Below, piece by piece: positions 23,401 to 35,525 of a stretch of DNA of 64,000 bases. This stretch comes from Dysidea avara (taxonomy: Eukaryota; Porifera; Demospongiae; Dictyoceratida; Dysideidae): the NCBI RefSeq assembly GCF_963678975.1, contig NC_089276.1, forward strand, positions 24,163,059-24,227,058, in the 5' to 3' direction. The translations under genes and the position numbers were made by a program. The notes beneath the pieces were generated by a model, which was not told the origin of the DNA, made no database searches, and worked only from the letters and a program-made list of their open reading frames with translations. Position 1 is the first letter of the stretch; the number at the start of each line of letters is the position of its first letter.

Positions 23401-25280
23401 AACAGCAAATATTTACGATTTGACAAGTAATGCTTAAAAGCTAAGCAATTTCCTTCATTTAAGCCAACATACATTATCCAGGCATTGAAGTAGTTTTCAT
23501 TCCAAAATGTGCTTTTAAGTAATGCAACTTGGCAACCGCTGTTTAGTGATGAAATATAAAATGCAGCCAAAAATTCTTGAATTGAATAATGCAGAAAGTT
23601 TAAAGATGTTTCATGTTTATTATTTGAAAAACTGAAATGCTGTACTGCTTGCAACAAGCCAAATCCATTTAATGCACCAGGAATTTCATCGACATTTGGG
23701 CAGGCATTTTTAAGATCATTGTAACTAAAAATTATTTTGTTTTCTTCCAAAGACATGTATGCTAACTTTGACAAATGCCATATAACCTTTCTGTTAGGTT
23801 TTGGTAATGATTTTATATCATAAGTGACCCAGCTTTCCGATATCATCTTAGCTTTTTTTAGATGGTGAAATATTGTGAAAAAAGTGAAGTTTCTATGCAA
23901 GTCAGTTTGATTTTCAGGCAACTGATAATCTTCTTTGAATAGACAAAGTAGTATGGCCATGTTAAGGGGGATATAACACAAGCTATCAATAGCCTTATGC
24001 TCCTGCAAGTAATTGAGAAGCCTAGGCACTTGGTCAGGGACATCCTGTAATGCATATTGGATATAGCTATTCCTCTCAGAATCTGTAAAGCCAAGTATGT
24101 CAACCCTACAGCTAACTTTTCCATGTAAGGATGCTGATGCAAATGGACGAGAAGTTATCACAACACAACAGTTAGGCAAAATTTTGTGAAGGATAACATT
24201 TGTTATGAAAGAATCTCCTTTACGTGATTTAGGGAATTCATCATACCCATCTAAAATTATTACTACATCACTGCCACCATTTTGCACTAGATATCTAGCA
24301 CATGCATCTGAGATTTCAGCAGTTGACCCGTCATTGTGATAAACATACTGAATTAGCTCTTTAATGGAATTGATTTGCTGAACTGCAGGGTCTCGAAGTG
24401 GAAGATAAAATAGAAGTAGCTTTCCTTTTAGTAATCTACCAGTAGCCCACTGATATGCAATTTCAACTGACAAAATAGTTTTACCAATACCAGGAGCACC
24501 TTCAAAAAGAATCGTGTGAGGAAATCCATCAGTGATGTTGGACACCTCAATTGGTTCAAATATGTCAGAAATATCCTTAGTGGTGTTAGTGTTTTCAAAC
24601 CTGTACAAATTATTTGCTCCTGAGGAAGTCCGTCTCCTCCCTCCATCAAGTTCTTCTTCAATATCACTAGATGATATCTTGCTTCTCTTTATGATTTGAT
24701 CTATATTGCCTTGCCTCGTTTCTTTTGCGACTTCCAGTACTTCTTTCCTAGTGCGCATGCCCTTGTAGTGTATAAATGCCAACGTAATATAACACTTTGG
24801 CTGAAAGGGTGACCAATCATATTCAGATGCTGTAGATCTCATGTGTTTGTACAGACCACAGAGATGGCCTTTCAAATGTTGTATCTTCAATTCTATAAGG
24901 AGAAAAGCCATAGTAACTGTTATAAAAGTACACAACCACAAACTTAATTGGAACTAATTAAAATTACATGTAACAATTAGATGTTCATTTTAATGACCTA
25001 ACTTACTGTAATTAGGAAGAACATGTTCTTCAGGACAAACAGCAGGAGAATCAATAGCAGTAAAAATCTTTCCCCATGAGGCATGTGTGTCAAGCTCAAG
25101 CCACTTGATAAACATTTCATTGCAGCACACTTTAGGCATTGTAGACTGGCCATATTCAATGGCCTGTATCTCTCCAACAGGAACACCAATAAGTAAACCA
25201 ATTTCTTTCCAGTGAACAGCATAATCTGGAGTTACAAATTCTACCAAATCTTTCAGATCAGGTCTTGTTAACACTGTCAT
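20403..25280 (-). CDS. NLR-type receptor: Death domain, NACHT, leucine-rich repeats
   Basis: Two exons, 25280-25007 and 24892-20403, join across a 114-bp intron (donor ACA|GTAAGT, acceptor TTATAG|AA, phase 1), giving 1588 codons with the stop. Exon 1 encodes a Death domain (DLKDLVEFVTPDYAVHWKEI). Exon 2 has a linker with DWSPFQPKCYITLAFI, then NACHT: Walker A FEGAPGIGKT at about residue 220, Walker B VVIILDGYDEF at about 300 and sensor ITSRPF. From about 660 to the end are LRRs in four super-repeats, each opening W-x-x-(L/I)-(D/S)-L (near 23175, 22335, 21695, 20990). Family role: cytosolic sensing of microbial or danger signals with nucleotide-driven oligomerisation and Death-domain signalling. 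The start ATG is uncertain, because an acceptor-like 'gacag' at 25274 could instead link to an upstream exon. Confidence 0.9.
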
Positions 25281-25382
25281 AAACACATTCACATTATTAA
25301 CAATGTCAATTTTCATGCATATGTGTAACCATGCATAGTAAGATTTTAACAGTGTGTAGCTACATGTAATCTTAGTATTCAT

Positions 25383-26478
25383 TATAACTATATTGATCAG
25401 CTTGTATTAAGGGAAGTGGTATCACTCAAGTTTGATAAAACAGTAGACAAACAGAAAACTTATATATTCACATCTCTCAAGGCTTCTGGCATAAGTGGCC
25501 ATACACAACAGCACATTTATTCTATATCATATTTCAAGATGGTCAGCACAATACATGAAATCATCACCGGGGAGGATAAAAACATAAATATAATAGAAGA
25601 TCTGTTGTACCTAGTTAACTACTCCACACAAATATATATGACTGTACAGTACACATGTACATGTTCAGTGAAAACCACTAGAAATAATTTTCTTCAAATC
25701 TATTACTGTACTTAACATTGTAAACATTCCTTGCTATTAATAAACTGTCACTTTAGTACCCACCCATCACCCCACCCTTATTATACATTGTAAACTTTTA
25801 TGTTAACGCTTAAGTTTGGTCATACAATTAAGAGCAGCCAATAGTGAATTTTAAACACGCGTAATGAATGTGCACTGTTGGCCTAGTATTATATCGGTAA
25901 ACCTCTATTGCTGAATGGTATTCCTGGATTACAGACTTCCTATAGTTGTTTGCTGATTAATAGTATCATATGTGAATACAAAAGCCTTGAAGCACAAGGC
26001 AGCATAGAACTAGACATAGTCAAGCATATAACAAGTTAAAGTATCGTATTACAATAATAATGGCACATTCACCATAGAACATTACTTCCCACATGCATAT
26101 CAAGTCTCATCAACAATCACCTACACATGACATGTAAGGCATGTATGCATGATTTATTACACTATGAATTCCCACTATATGGGCCATGCCACTAATAAAT
26201 CTTCAGTCTATATCACCACCTGGCACTATGTGGTAAAGCACTTGTATATCCAGGGAATTATAGGAGTATTGAGATCATTTCTTTATATGTACATGATAGA
26301 AGGGAATGCTTTACAGGAAGATCCTATATAAACAAAGATAACTATTATGGTGTTGTATTCACAGGTTATGAAGCTCTATACTAGCTGTGTGAAAATATCA
26401 GTATCACTTGTTGCAATTAGAAATTGATACACATATGTACAGTGCAGTACAATCTAACCACTAGAACACACACACAAA
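25383..26478. other. Intergenic upstream of the NLR gene
   Basis: AT-rich, with no domain-bearing frame. This should contain the NLR promoter and possibly a 5' exon, but no element stands out. Confidence 0.4.
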
Positions 26479-26542
26479 CATGTACTAGGAGCCCATAAGT
26501 GCCGCAAGGCGCCTTGCGACACTTATGGGCTCCTGCATGTAC
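26479..26542. repeat. 48-bp near-perfect palindrome between 7-bp direct repeats
   Basis: 26487-26534 reads AGGAGCCCATAAGTGCCGCA through a central CG to the inverted copy ending CACTTATGGGCTCCT, with 23-bp arms and one mismatch. One extra base on each side separates it from CATGTAC at 26479-26485 and 26536-26542, which looks like a target duplication. It cannot encode anything. An independent, similar arrangement is at 38725-38768. Confidence 0.85.
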
Positions 26543-27790
26543 CAAGGCCTTCAAATAAAAGACACTGGCATGGATGTTATACCCTGACTCTTTCCTTCTA
26601 CTTTGTAGTAGATTAACAGTTGCAAAAGAACACCTCTGTACAACATTAAATTGTCTCAAAATTTGTTCTTCGTTCTTTGTAAGTGTAAGAGTAAAAAAGA
26701 GAAGTAAGCCACCCTTACTTGAATTGATTAAATTACATTTTCAGTTAAATTTCCCTACCCATCAGGACCATCTCCACATTTTTACAATATGTTAATGGTA
26801 GTGGCAAGCTATTAACTTGAAACATCACCACCGTTCATGTATGCAGCATGCACGGTGATGTCACTTTCAAAGTACATGAGTGTTGAAACGATGTGAGTGT
26901 GCAAGTAAGATAGTGTGTTTACCACACACGCTATGTAGTATACCTGTATTATCAATGACTTAGTGGCAAAATCACTCTAAACTTTGCACTGAGATGGTAA
27001 GGATCTAACATTTATTCAAAATGGCTGATGGTACACTACTGGCACAACATATTATTCCACATCACATTTTTGCCATCACTTATATGTACCAGTTTATCCT
27101 TCCTATTAATATCAACTTGCTTAAAAGCTAATACTCAATGACATTTATTGCAAGTACAAAAGAAACACTAAAAAAGTGCAAGTGTTTTTTTTTTTTTTTT
27201 AAATGGTATAAGTACACAATGAGAAAGAATGGTACATTCATGCACAGTGGAAAAGTAAGTCATACAGTACCTGCCCTATACGTGCAGAACTTTATTGCCC
27301 TGTATACACTCTATAAGTATAATTACTTAACTTCAGTGACAAAAAGTTAAGCATGAAAAAATGTGCTGAGGTGTTTAGTAGGTATATATAAAGTGGTTGT
27401 AGTAATATGGGTGCATGCAAGCTAGTGATAGTGACATTCCTTACATTACATGTATTTTAAGCAAGTTTATAACCTACTCAACTAAGTGATATCTGCCCTC
27501 CTGCTCTATATCCTATGTGTACTACAGTAGAGAGTTGCACAGTGAAACCAACAGCTAACATAGGAGAGGTATTATTAACTCTTGGGGACACAGTAAAACA
27601 TGTGGTATTATGAAAAAGGAAGGTACACAATGACAGATAAAGGTATCATAAAAAGGTTCACAATAAATGCCCAATGATAAGCTTTACAATCAGATAACTT
27701 ATAACAGGGGAAAAAATGTAACAAAAAGATTCTGAAAAAAGAAAAAAAGTGCACAAAAGGTCGATTAAACAAACAAACAAAAAAAATTGA
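26543..27790. other. Intergenic with a weak hairpin and poly-T tract
   Basis: A loose inverted repeat spans about 26817-26874 (CATCACCACCG and CGGTGATG). A poly-T run is at about 27185-27200. Nothing coding is supported. Confidence 0.4.
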
Positions 27791-27872
27791 ACCTATGCGG
27801 ATTTCAACCCACACACAGCATTGGGATTATGAAGCACGTAATTTGACCACTAAACCAACTGCACATACCGGC
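27791..27872 (-). mobile_element. tRNA-like SINE head
   Basis: On the minus strand a tRNA-like body runs from about 27872: A-box-like GGTTTAGTGGTCAAAT, then CTTCATAATCCC, then B-box-like GGGTTGAAATCC, followed by a T-rich tail with TTTGTTTGTTTG. The acceptor arms pair poorly, so it is a tRNA-derived SINE or tRNA pseudogene. Its sequence differs from the SINE head at 13342-13396, so there are at least two SINE types. Confidence 0.55.
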
Positions 27873-27899
27873 ATGCAGTCATCTAAATAGTGTTTATAA

Positions 27900-30013
27900 A
27901 CCCATAGGCCAGTTGAATGGCATATAGGTGTTTACTTGCAGCCATGCATGTGGTTTATACAAAGAATTTCACTGAGCTTTGGCTCGACACTCCCATCTTC
28001 ATGGTGCTATAGAGACTGAATGAAAGCATGTAGCAATTTGTAACAACAAACTTGGAGTTGCTAGATATTGTGCACTTAATTTTGTGGAAGTATCATGTCG
28101 ATACATGTTTAGGTTGTTGAGTTAGCTGCATTACAAGGAATGAATGCAGACAGACAAACAGCATTTCAGCTTTATATAATATAGATAGTTGTTAAAAGTA
28201 ATACTTTTATATCTCAGATCAAAGGAGCTGCCTGGACTACATACCTTGCCCAGGCTACATCTGAGCAGCGATTATATAGACATTAAGGCCAACACCGATT
28301 ATGGGGATCAATTAATAATCATGTGATTAGTATGCATGAATCGGATTTAGCCATGAAAACCACTCGAACAGAAAGCATTGTGTTATTTTCACTATCCTAC
28401 AAGTTGAAATAATGTTTAATGCACTACAAACAATATGTGACTCACTGAGCGAAAACCAAACTAATTTGCAATGTTCTGTTTTTGAGATACATTGCAATGA
28501 AATACATTGATTAAAAAATGCACGCTACAAAAAATAATTTTACACACAATTTATTTGCTTCATTAAACACACTAATTGCTTTGAAGATTAAACACTCAAA
28601 TTCTATACCATCAGATTCACCTCTTCATGGAGAATAGGAATATCTTCATTTCATTTTTGCACCATGAAGCAAACATGAGTTACGTGTGTTTGTTACATTG
28701 CAGTAAAAATCAGATTATTTATCATTGCCTTGGACAGCCTTCTTGCATAAAAATAAAAGCATGGATGGACATTGACCAAGCACTATACCTTACATGGATT
28801 CCCCTATTCATGGTGAACACAATACAACAAGCTCCAACTTCATAGCCTGTATATATTTATGATCAATTAAATGAGCATTTGTATTTATTTTTAGTATAGT
28901 CACTGTACGAATTGATTGTTACATTCTTTCTGTATGTTACAACAACAAAGAAGCCATAATATGAAGTTTAAGAAAATGGAAACTAGTCAGGTTTTTGCTC
29001 AGTAGATCATGTTTAATTATAATTGTACAAGCAAAGATAAAACGGTACCATGTACTTTGAATCAAAATTTATGTAAAGATAAATAAACTTGCAAACAGTG
29101 TTGAAATAGTGCTGACCTATTGACCTAGATTAGACACAGGTGTGACCCGCATTAAGAGACGTGCACCAAGAGCTACATTTTGGGTGATCCAAACAAGTAG
29201 CTATACACATAATAATATAATCTAAGCTATATGGTAACTAGTTTATAATCAACTGGTGGGTGTGATTCCACGCGAGCTTATAGACAGCAAAGCACAATAG
29301 GCATGGCTTTATGCACACACCTTCTGATAAATTATCATGTCTCCATGCCTACAGACAGTATCACACATTCTTGATAAGTGGGCGTGGCTCACAAAAGAAG
29401 CTGGTTTGCTGGAAGACTATAGACTATATATGGTGCATTACTTCTACATCGTAAACTAATCACACATGTATGATCCATATATTCTACAAAGCAGGTCAGA
29501 CCTGGGTGATCTGGACAAAATGTGACCTGGTTAACCTGACCTGGTTTCAACCCTGTGCCAAACGTATAGCGGTTGTATAGACAAGATATACTGTCATTGT
29601 GATTGTAGGCCTTGTGGTGCTCACTGGCTTCTTTTAAAAATCATTTATCTTCAGTTTATTTAATAATTAGCAACCAGCTGAGTGGCTGGCATAATAGTTG
29701 AGCAAAAATAGAACTTACAATTTTTAATCCCTAGCTCATTATCATGGTACTGTGCTACAAAATAAACATATTATATGGCTATAAGTAGTTACAGAGCCAT
29801 ATTTTTATGTGACCATGCAGGTGGGTTTATCGTTGCCTGTAGACACAATAGCATTTTCTAGCTAAGCCACTAGCTACTTGTCAAAGTAATGCTGTTTGTT
29901 GGTATCTGTATCTGCATTTTTCAACCATTACTGCATAGCTACAGTACATTAGTCCAAATAATAAATGAAATTTTATAAACTTCACAACATTTATACGTTT
30001 TATGCTTGCTAGA
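27900..30013. other. Intergenic, no gene seen
   Basis: AT-rich with several short frames and no domains. A 'gacagacagacaaacag' stretch near 28147 resembles a retroposon tail. GGGCGTGGCTCAC at about 29382 echoes GGCGTGGCCCAC at about 10628. Confidence 0.4.
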
Positions 30014-30015
30014 TA

Positions 30016-32769
30016 GCATAACTCATCGGTTATCGACCACTACCTATTATCGACCAGGATACCACACCTATTATCGACCAGTCAGTATACCAATAAATAC
30101 GCAATTATACGGGAAGGTTATCTAGAGACCAACTTTGAGACCTTTGTTGCTGTCTGGTCTCGCGTAATCCAATGCCTAAACGGAAGCGAACATCTGCCGC
30201 TAAGAAAGGATGGAAGACAAGAAATAAAATATCGGAAGTACAGCATCTTGGCGCTGTTAAACGCCGCAAACTGTGGGACCCTGAATCTATGAGATGGGGG
30301 TGAATAAGGCTGCAGAACAATTTGACGTGCCACGAACTACACTAAAGGACAGAATTTCTGGACGAGTGAAGCATGGAGCGAAGCCTGGTCCACCAGGCTT
30401 CCTAACACCAGAGGAAGACCAAGAATTGGTTGATTTCCTAGTAGAGTGCTGCAAAATGGGGAATGGAAAAACAAAGAGGGAAGTAATAGACTGTGTGAAG
30501 AGGTTGATGGAGAAGAAAAGAGCAAAAGAGGGTTTGCAAATGATAAAATTTAATGGAGAAGGATGGTGGTATAAATTTATGAAAAGACATTCCGAATTGT
30601 CCCTACGAACCTCAGATCCACTATCACATTGCAGGTTCAATGTGGTAAGCCAGTCAGCGCTAGACCACTATTTTGTATTGCTAAGGAATACCTTGGAGGT
30701 GAATGGCTTGATGGATAAACCCAGTTACATTTATAATATGGATGAGTCGGGCATGCCACTTGACCATAAGCAGCTGAAACGTGTTGCACTTAAAGGGATC
30801 AAAAAAGTTCATGGACCATCTTCGGGGAACAAGGCACAAATAACAATCTTAGCCTGTGCTAATGCTGTAGGCACTATGATACCACCAATGGTGATTTTTA
30901 AGGGAGAACGCTTGAACTATGAATGGACTAGAGGTGAGGTACCAGATACAAAATACGCAATGTCACCCCAAGGGTGGACAGACCACGAGCTGTTTTTTGA
31001 GTGGCTGAGTAAACAGTTCACAAAAAGTATTCCACCTTCTCAACCTGTGTTGTTACTGTTAGATGGCCATTCCTCCCATTTTACTTTGTAGGCTATAAAG
31101 TTTGCAGCTGAAAATGAAATTATTCTTTTTTGCTTGCCACCCCATACCACTCATGTCGCTCAGCCTCTTGATGTGAACTTTTTTGGCCCTTTAAAAAAGC
31201 ATTGGTCTAGAGTTTGTCATGAGTACATGGCCGACAACCCTGGTAAAGTGGTCACCAGATTTCAGTTCTCATCACTTTTCAACAAGGCTTGGTTTTTGTC
31301 TATACAACCACATATAATTGTATCCGGATTTCGAAAGGTGGGTGTTTATCCATTCAATTCCACTGCCATCAAGCCATATGATAATTCTTCAATATCTAAT
31401 AAGATACCAGAAGCAACACCAGTAATGATGCCAGCAGTGACACAGCCCAATGAACGTTCAAGTGTTTCACAAGATGGGTTTAGTGAACACAATCTAGAAG
31501 AAAGTGGTCCGGGACTATCACCTGTTTCATATAGTGAGGAGCAAATTGAATTGTTTCAAAGAAGGTATGATAATGGCTACAACATTTATGACGATCAAAT
31601 GTATTGTCATGGCTACAGCAACAACATCCAGATGACCTTCCAGAGAATTTGTCATCGAGCACCACCATAGAGACACAGGTAAATGAGGAGCAAGTTGAAC
31701 CACTGAACTGTAATACTAGTACCGAAGATGACAGTACAGTAGACAAGGAAAATGCAGTGCCATCACCAGAACAGCCTACGTACAGTCTTTCAGCTAGTCT
31801 ATAGCAAATACCAGAGTGTTTGTGTCAGAGCTTCGGGAAATTTTGGGTGAAAGAAGAGTAGTATCGAAAGCATCCACCAAATCTAAATCAACTGCTAGAG
31901 TGCTCACAAGTGCTGAGTCTTTAGCACTTCTAATTGAAAAGGAAAAGAAGAAAAAGGAAGAAGAGGAACAGAAAGCAAAGAGAAAAGAGGAGCGAGATAG
32001 AAAACGACAAGAGAAAGAAAAAGAAAAGTTGAATCAAGAAGAAAGAAGGATGAAGAGAGAGCAAAGCAAAGAGGACAGAAACACAAGAGGTCTGCAAACA
32101 AGACACAGAAGGCACCAGTGGTAGCTGAGCTATCTTCTGACTCAGAAGTAGAAGACGAAGATCAATATGGTGTACAAGACAAAGAAATTTCTAGTAATGA
32201 ATGTGCCGTATGCTTTGGGTTATACCAGGATGATTTGTCAAGTGCTGGGAAGCTGATGAGGGAGTGGGTTGAGTGTACTAATGAACGGTGCAAGAAGTGG
32301 ATGCACAGCCAGTGCTTACAAGTTAACAATGACTTGTATATATGTGGAATCTGTAAATATAAATTTAGCTAATTTGTGAGTGCATAACTTTTGAACTATA
32401 GGTTCAAATGGATTCATTTTTTAGGTGTAGACCCTTCTCGTAATAGTGGTTATAGACTGTTTGCATAGTTGTATTGCTTCATGAAATTCATAGCGATCTA
32501 TTACCAGTTTCTTGGAAAAAGTCGATAATAGCTAATTGGAATATACACGTAAGTTGATAATAGATAGAGACGGTCGATAATAGATGAACGTACGCCCTTA
32601 GCTATAATCACCACTGTATTTGCGTAGTTTTAATTGTGGGAATGATATTTAGCAGATGTATTAGGCGTTACTTTATCTAGTTGTGTTGAAATTTTCACTA
32701 TTCTACGACGTTGTATGGCTGATTTATGACGCGAGAAACGTTAACTGGTCGATAACCGGTGAGTTACGC
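30016..32769 (+). mobile_element. pogo/Tigger-like DNA transposon, 2.75 kb, TA duplication
   Basis: Terminal inverted repeats GCATAACTCATCGGTTATCG and, on the other strand, gcgtaactcaccggttatcg are flanked by TA at 30014-30015 and 32770-32771. Subterminal copies of 'tattatcgacc' and 'gtcgataata' occur on each side (30045-30085 and 32520-32580), likely transposase binding sites. The interior carries one long transposase, now frame-broken. Both ends being present suggests fairly recent activity of the family. Confidence 0.9.
30172..32372 (+). pseudogene. pogo/Tigger-like transposase with C-terminal zinc finger
   Basis: The frame begins MPKRKRTSAAKKGW at 30172, with a one-base shift near a G run at about 30288. 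A psq-type helix-turn-helix follows (NKAAEQFDVPRTTLKDRI), then the DDE_1 core: YNMDESGMPLD, LLLDGHSSHFTL and HVAQPLDVNFFGPLK. A TAG at 31089-31091 interrupts between the second and third blocks. After about 31670 the frame shifts more than once through an acidic stretch and a highly charged coiled coil rich in Lys/Glu (31930-32090). The last 85 residues contain CAVCFG, WVECTNERCKKWMHSQC and CGICKYKF, a PHD-like zinc-binding pattern. The protein cannot be made intact here. Confidence 0.88.
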
Positions 32770-32771
32770 TA

Positions 32772-33657
32772 CCTATGATTGCCTATTCTGAAAAAAAAGA
32801 ATATGGGTCATATAACAGCTGACTAGTTCAGAGTTGGTCAGTCGTGCTGCAGTAGCACAATGAGCACACTAGCTATATAATCTTATAAAAGCTAGCCACT
32901 AAGGTTGTATAAACAACTTATTTGCACAGATCTAGAGCCGGTCTGAGCCGGCTAAAACAATTATTCCAGCAATCGCTCTCGCAATCACTGCAGGTTACAC
33001 AAGCAACTTGACAATAAGCTTATATGGCCATGCAGACGGTATAGGTGCATGTGTACAATTCATATCAAGCATCTACAGCCGGTGACACGGCGTGACGAGA
33101 ACATTTTAGTAGTCTGGCCATGCAAGACTAGGTCATAATAATAATGACTCGCAGAGATGGCTATCTAGTACAAGACTAACCGGCACAAGCACAATATGCG
33201 CATTCAAAAGTGACTTTAAGTTTTAGCCATCATTTCTGATCACCAAACGACTCAGCCTGCCCAACTGACTGAGGCTTCCAAACTTATATTAATAAAAATT
33301 AGTTATTAGAGTAGTGATAGTACAACGTATATAATTATACCAATTACTCGAACTATCCATAGTGTCTTATACAGTGTTGGCACTGAGTCAAATACCATGC
33401 CAGTTCAGTGACAGTAGACGCGCCCGAGAGCCGAGCGCCTACTGAGCTAGCTATAGATTATAATATTACAATCGTTATAGATATACTTACATTGTGATCG
33501 AAATACCTCCAAACTCATACCACCAGTTGCCATGTTACATTTTTTTCGGACGACTGATAAAAACTACTGTGTTGGTAGGATTGTGGGTATATCATACAAT
33601 AATTTTGTGGGTTTGATCACGTGATATGATGATACCAAAAACAACCAGGAACGCATA
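32772..33657. other. Intergenic, no gene seen
   Basis: Contains one partial TTATTAGAGTA motif near 33302. No frame or element is supported. Confidence 0.4.
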
Positions 33658-33891
33658 TGTGACTGGATTTGCGAAAAGAGGTCTTCCACACACATCCAAT
33701 TGGAAGACCATAACTCCATGTTCAAGAAATATAGCCGTAGTATAATTAACCTGAACTGAACTTGGTCCATGCAATTTAATGCTGTGTTGGTGCTCACTAT
33801 TTATCTACTTACCTCTGAAATTATGGGTTATCAAAGTTGGTAAATTGGATGTGTATGGAAGACCGTACCCCTTTACATAAATCCGGTTACA
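33658..33891. mobile_element. 234-bp TGTGACYGG-type MITE
   Basis: Starts TGTGACTGGATTTGCGAAAA after CATA and ends CATAAATCCGGTTACA before TA. The ends are inverted copies, and TA on both sides is consistent with target duplication. The interior matches the truncated copy at 471-683 ('acacacatccaatt', 'tcaaagttggtaaattgg'). Confidence 0.7.
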
Positions 33892-35333
33892 TATATAGTC
33901 ACTCCAGATTTTATTTTTATTAGCAAGCCCCTGAAGTGGTAAAACACTAACTGAACAACAGAATGCAAAATATTTACCAATCTATAGTGTTAGCAAGCTA
34001 ATGATGCTAGCTAGATTGTTCCATAATCAAGTAGCTATCATTTTATTTATCTATTTATTATTTATTTATTTATTGATACTGGGCAGGCTCATATGCCCAG
34101 GAAATAAGAAGTATACAGAATATTACTTAGTATAGTGATTACTCCACTTATCAATGTTTTGGCCCACTAGTATGAACACAGGCAGAACCATTGAGGGATA
34201 GATAGGGATTTGAACATATAAAAGTCCTAATCTCCACTACCTGTGGACATTTTCCATGTCAAATCTCCATGCATTTATCCCCAGTGAAAGACCAAGAGGA
34301 CAGTAAGTATACGACTGTTTGTAAGTTAGCTGTCAACAAGTCAAAATTATCAATTTCAATTAACATTGCATGTTTCATTCATTTATCATTCTTGAGTCTG
34401 TTGATCATGATATGCAGAAGTAAACAAACTATGTTAAATACAGTGTAGTCAGGGAAGGATGGTTCTGTCTGGTAGCTATTCCTTTTGAGGGGAAATATAG
34501 TAATGTGGAAAGTTAAGTAACACTGAGAAGTAGCTATGAAATGTAGCAGAAGTATATCTCCCATAATGATTAAGTACCCATCTTGCAGGTATACATTGAA
34601 CCTTTTCTATGTAGTTGTAAATGTTGGATGTCTCCAACATCATGTGGGCATCTCAGACATATACAGCTGCTGCATATTCCATAAAAGGGTGTACCATTGA
34701 CCATTGTAAGGTATGCTGCAGCTGTTACAGATTATACGTTAATATTTGTGGCTTTACTTGTAGTTGCAGTGATCATGATAATTAACTTCAAGATAAAACT
34801 ATCACAGGAGGATTAAATTTACAAGGATGATTGATCTGGTTGATGCCAGGCTAGCAAGTGAGGGTAAATATAATTATTATTATTTGAAGATGTTAATATA
34901 CACTTGTGTACTGCAACATACATTAACTCAGCCATTTATAGTAGCTAATGAAATTCAATAAACCAGCAATGTGACTGTAAAAAATTTAGATGTGTAGTAG
35001 GTAACTAACTATAGTAACTATCTCCCCCATAATGTACTATAATCTTCCCCTAAAGTAGAATCAACAATAAATCACATTACGACTATCATAGATCATATTT
35101 CAGATTGTTAGTACTGCCAGGTACTGAACACTACAAGCTCATGCATGTGTATAACATGTGGGAACATTGATCCACACAGTGCAAACAATTTGATTGTATG
35201 TGATACTTTCCCACTTTACACAGGCAGATTAGCAGTGTATAGACTTTAAAATGGTCAATAACTTAATAATACTGAGAAAAGATCTTATGTAGAAAAGAGA
35301 CCTCACCAGGTTCAATTTTAGTATGTGGACTAC
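33892..35333. other. Intergenic with TTTA repeat
   Basis: A TTTATTTA microsatellite at 34044-34075 is followed by a short hairpin, CTGGGCAGGC and ATATGCCCAG. This resembles a retroposon 3' end in reverse orientation. No gene is supported. Confidence 0.4.
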
Positions 35334-35525
35334 TACCGTACGCAAGGAAATTTTGACACCAAAAAATTTGACGAATTCAGACTTCAGCAGGTTTGACGAA
35401 TAAAATGTTGACAAAAATCAAGAAATTGTAGGCAAAACCTGTACTTTTAAGGGCGCTTATAAACATTTGACGAATTTAAATTTTACGAATTAAACCGATT
35501 CGTCAAATTTTCCTTGCGTACGGTA
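35334..35525. mobile_element. 192-bp TACCGTACGCAAGGAAATTT MITE
   Basis: TACCGTACGCAAGGAAATTT at the left end is matched by AAATTTTCCTTGCGTACGGTA at the right end. The interior repeats TTTGACGAAT in both orientations. The terminal TA pair suggests TA target duplication. A diverged copy of nearly the same length is at 56336-56529. Confidence 0.8.

Noticed and set aside
24990-25382. Death-domain frame starting at 25382
   Set aside because: The N-terminal part upstream of 25280 is AT-rich with no domain content. The ATG at 25280, or a splice acceptor at 25274, is a better boundary.
27791-27872. Functional tRNA gene on the minus strand
   Set aside because: The acceptor arms pair poorly and a T-rich, TTTG-repeat tail follows. 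A SINE or pseudo-tRNA fits better.
31904-32115. Hydrophobic minus-strand frames rich in Phe/Leu
   Set aside because: They are the antisense of the Lys/Glu-rich coiled coil of the Tigger-like transposase.
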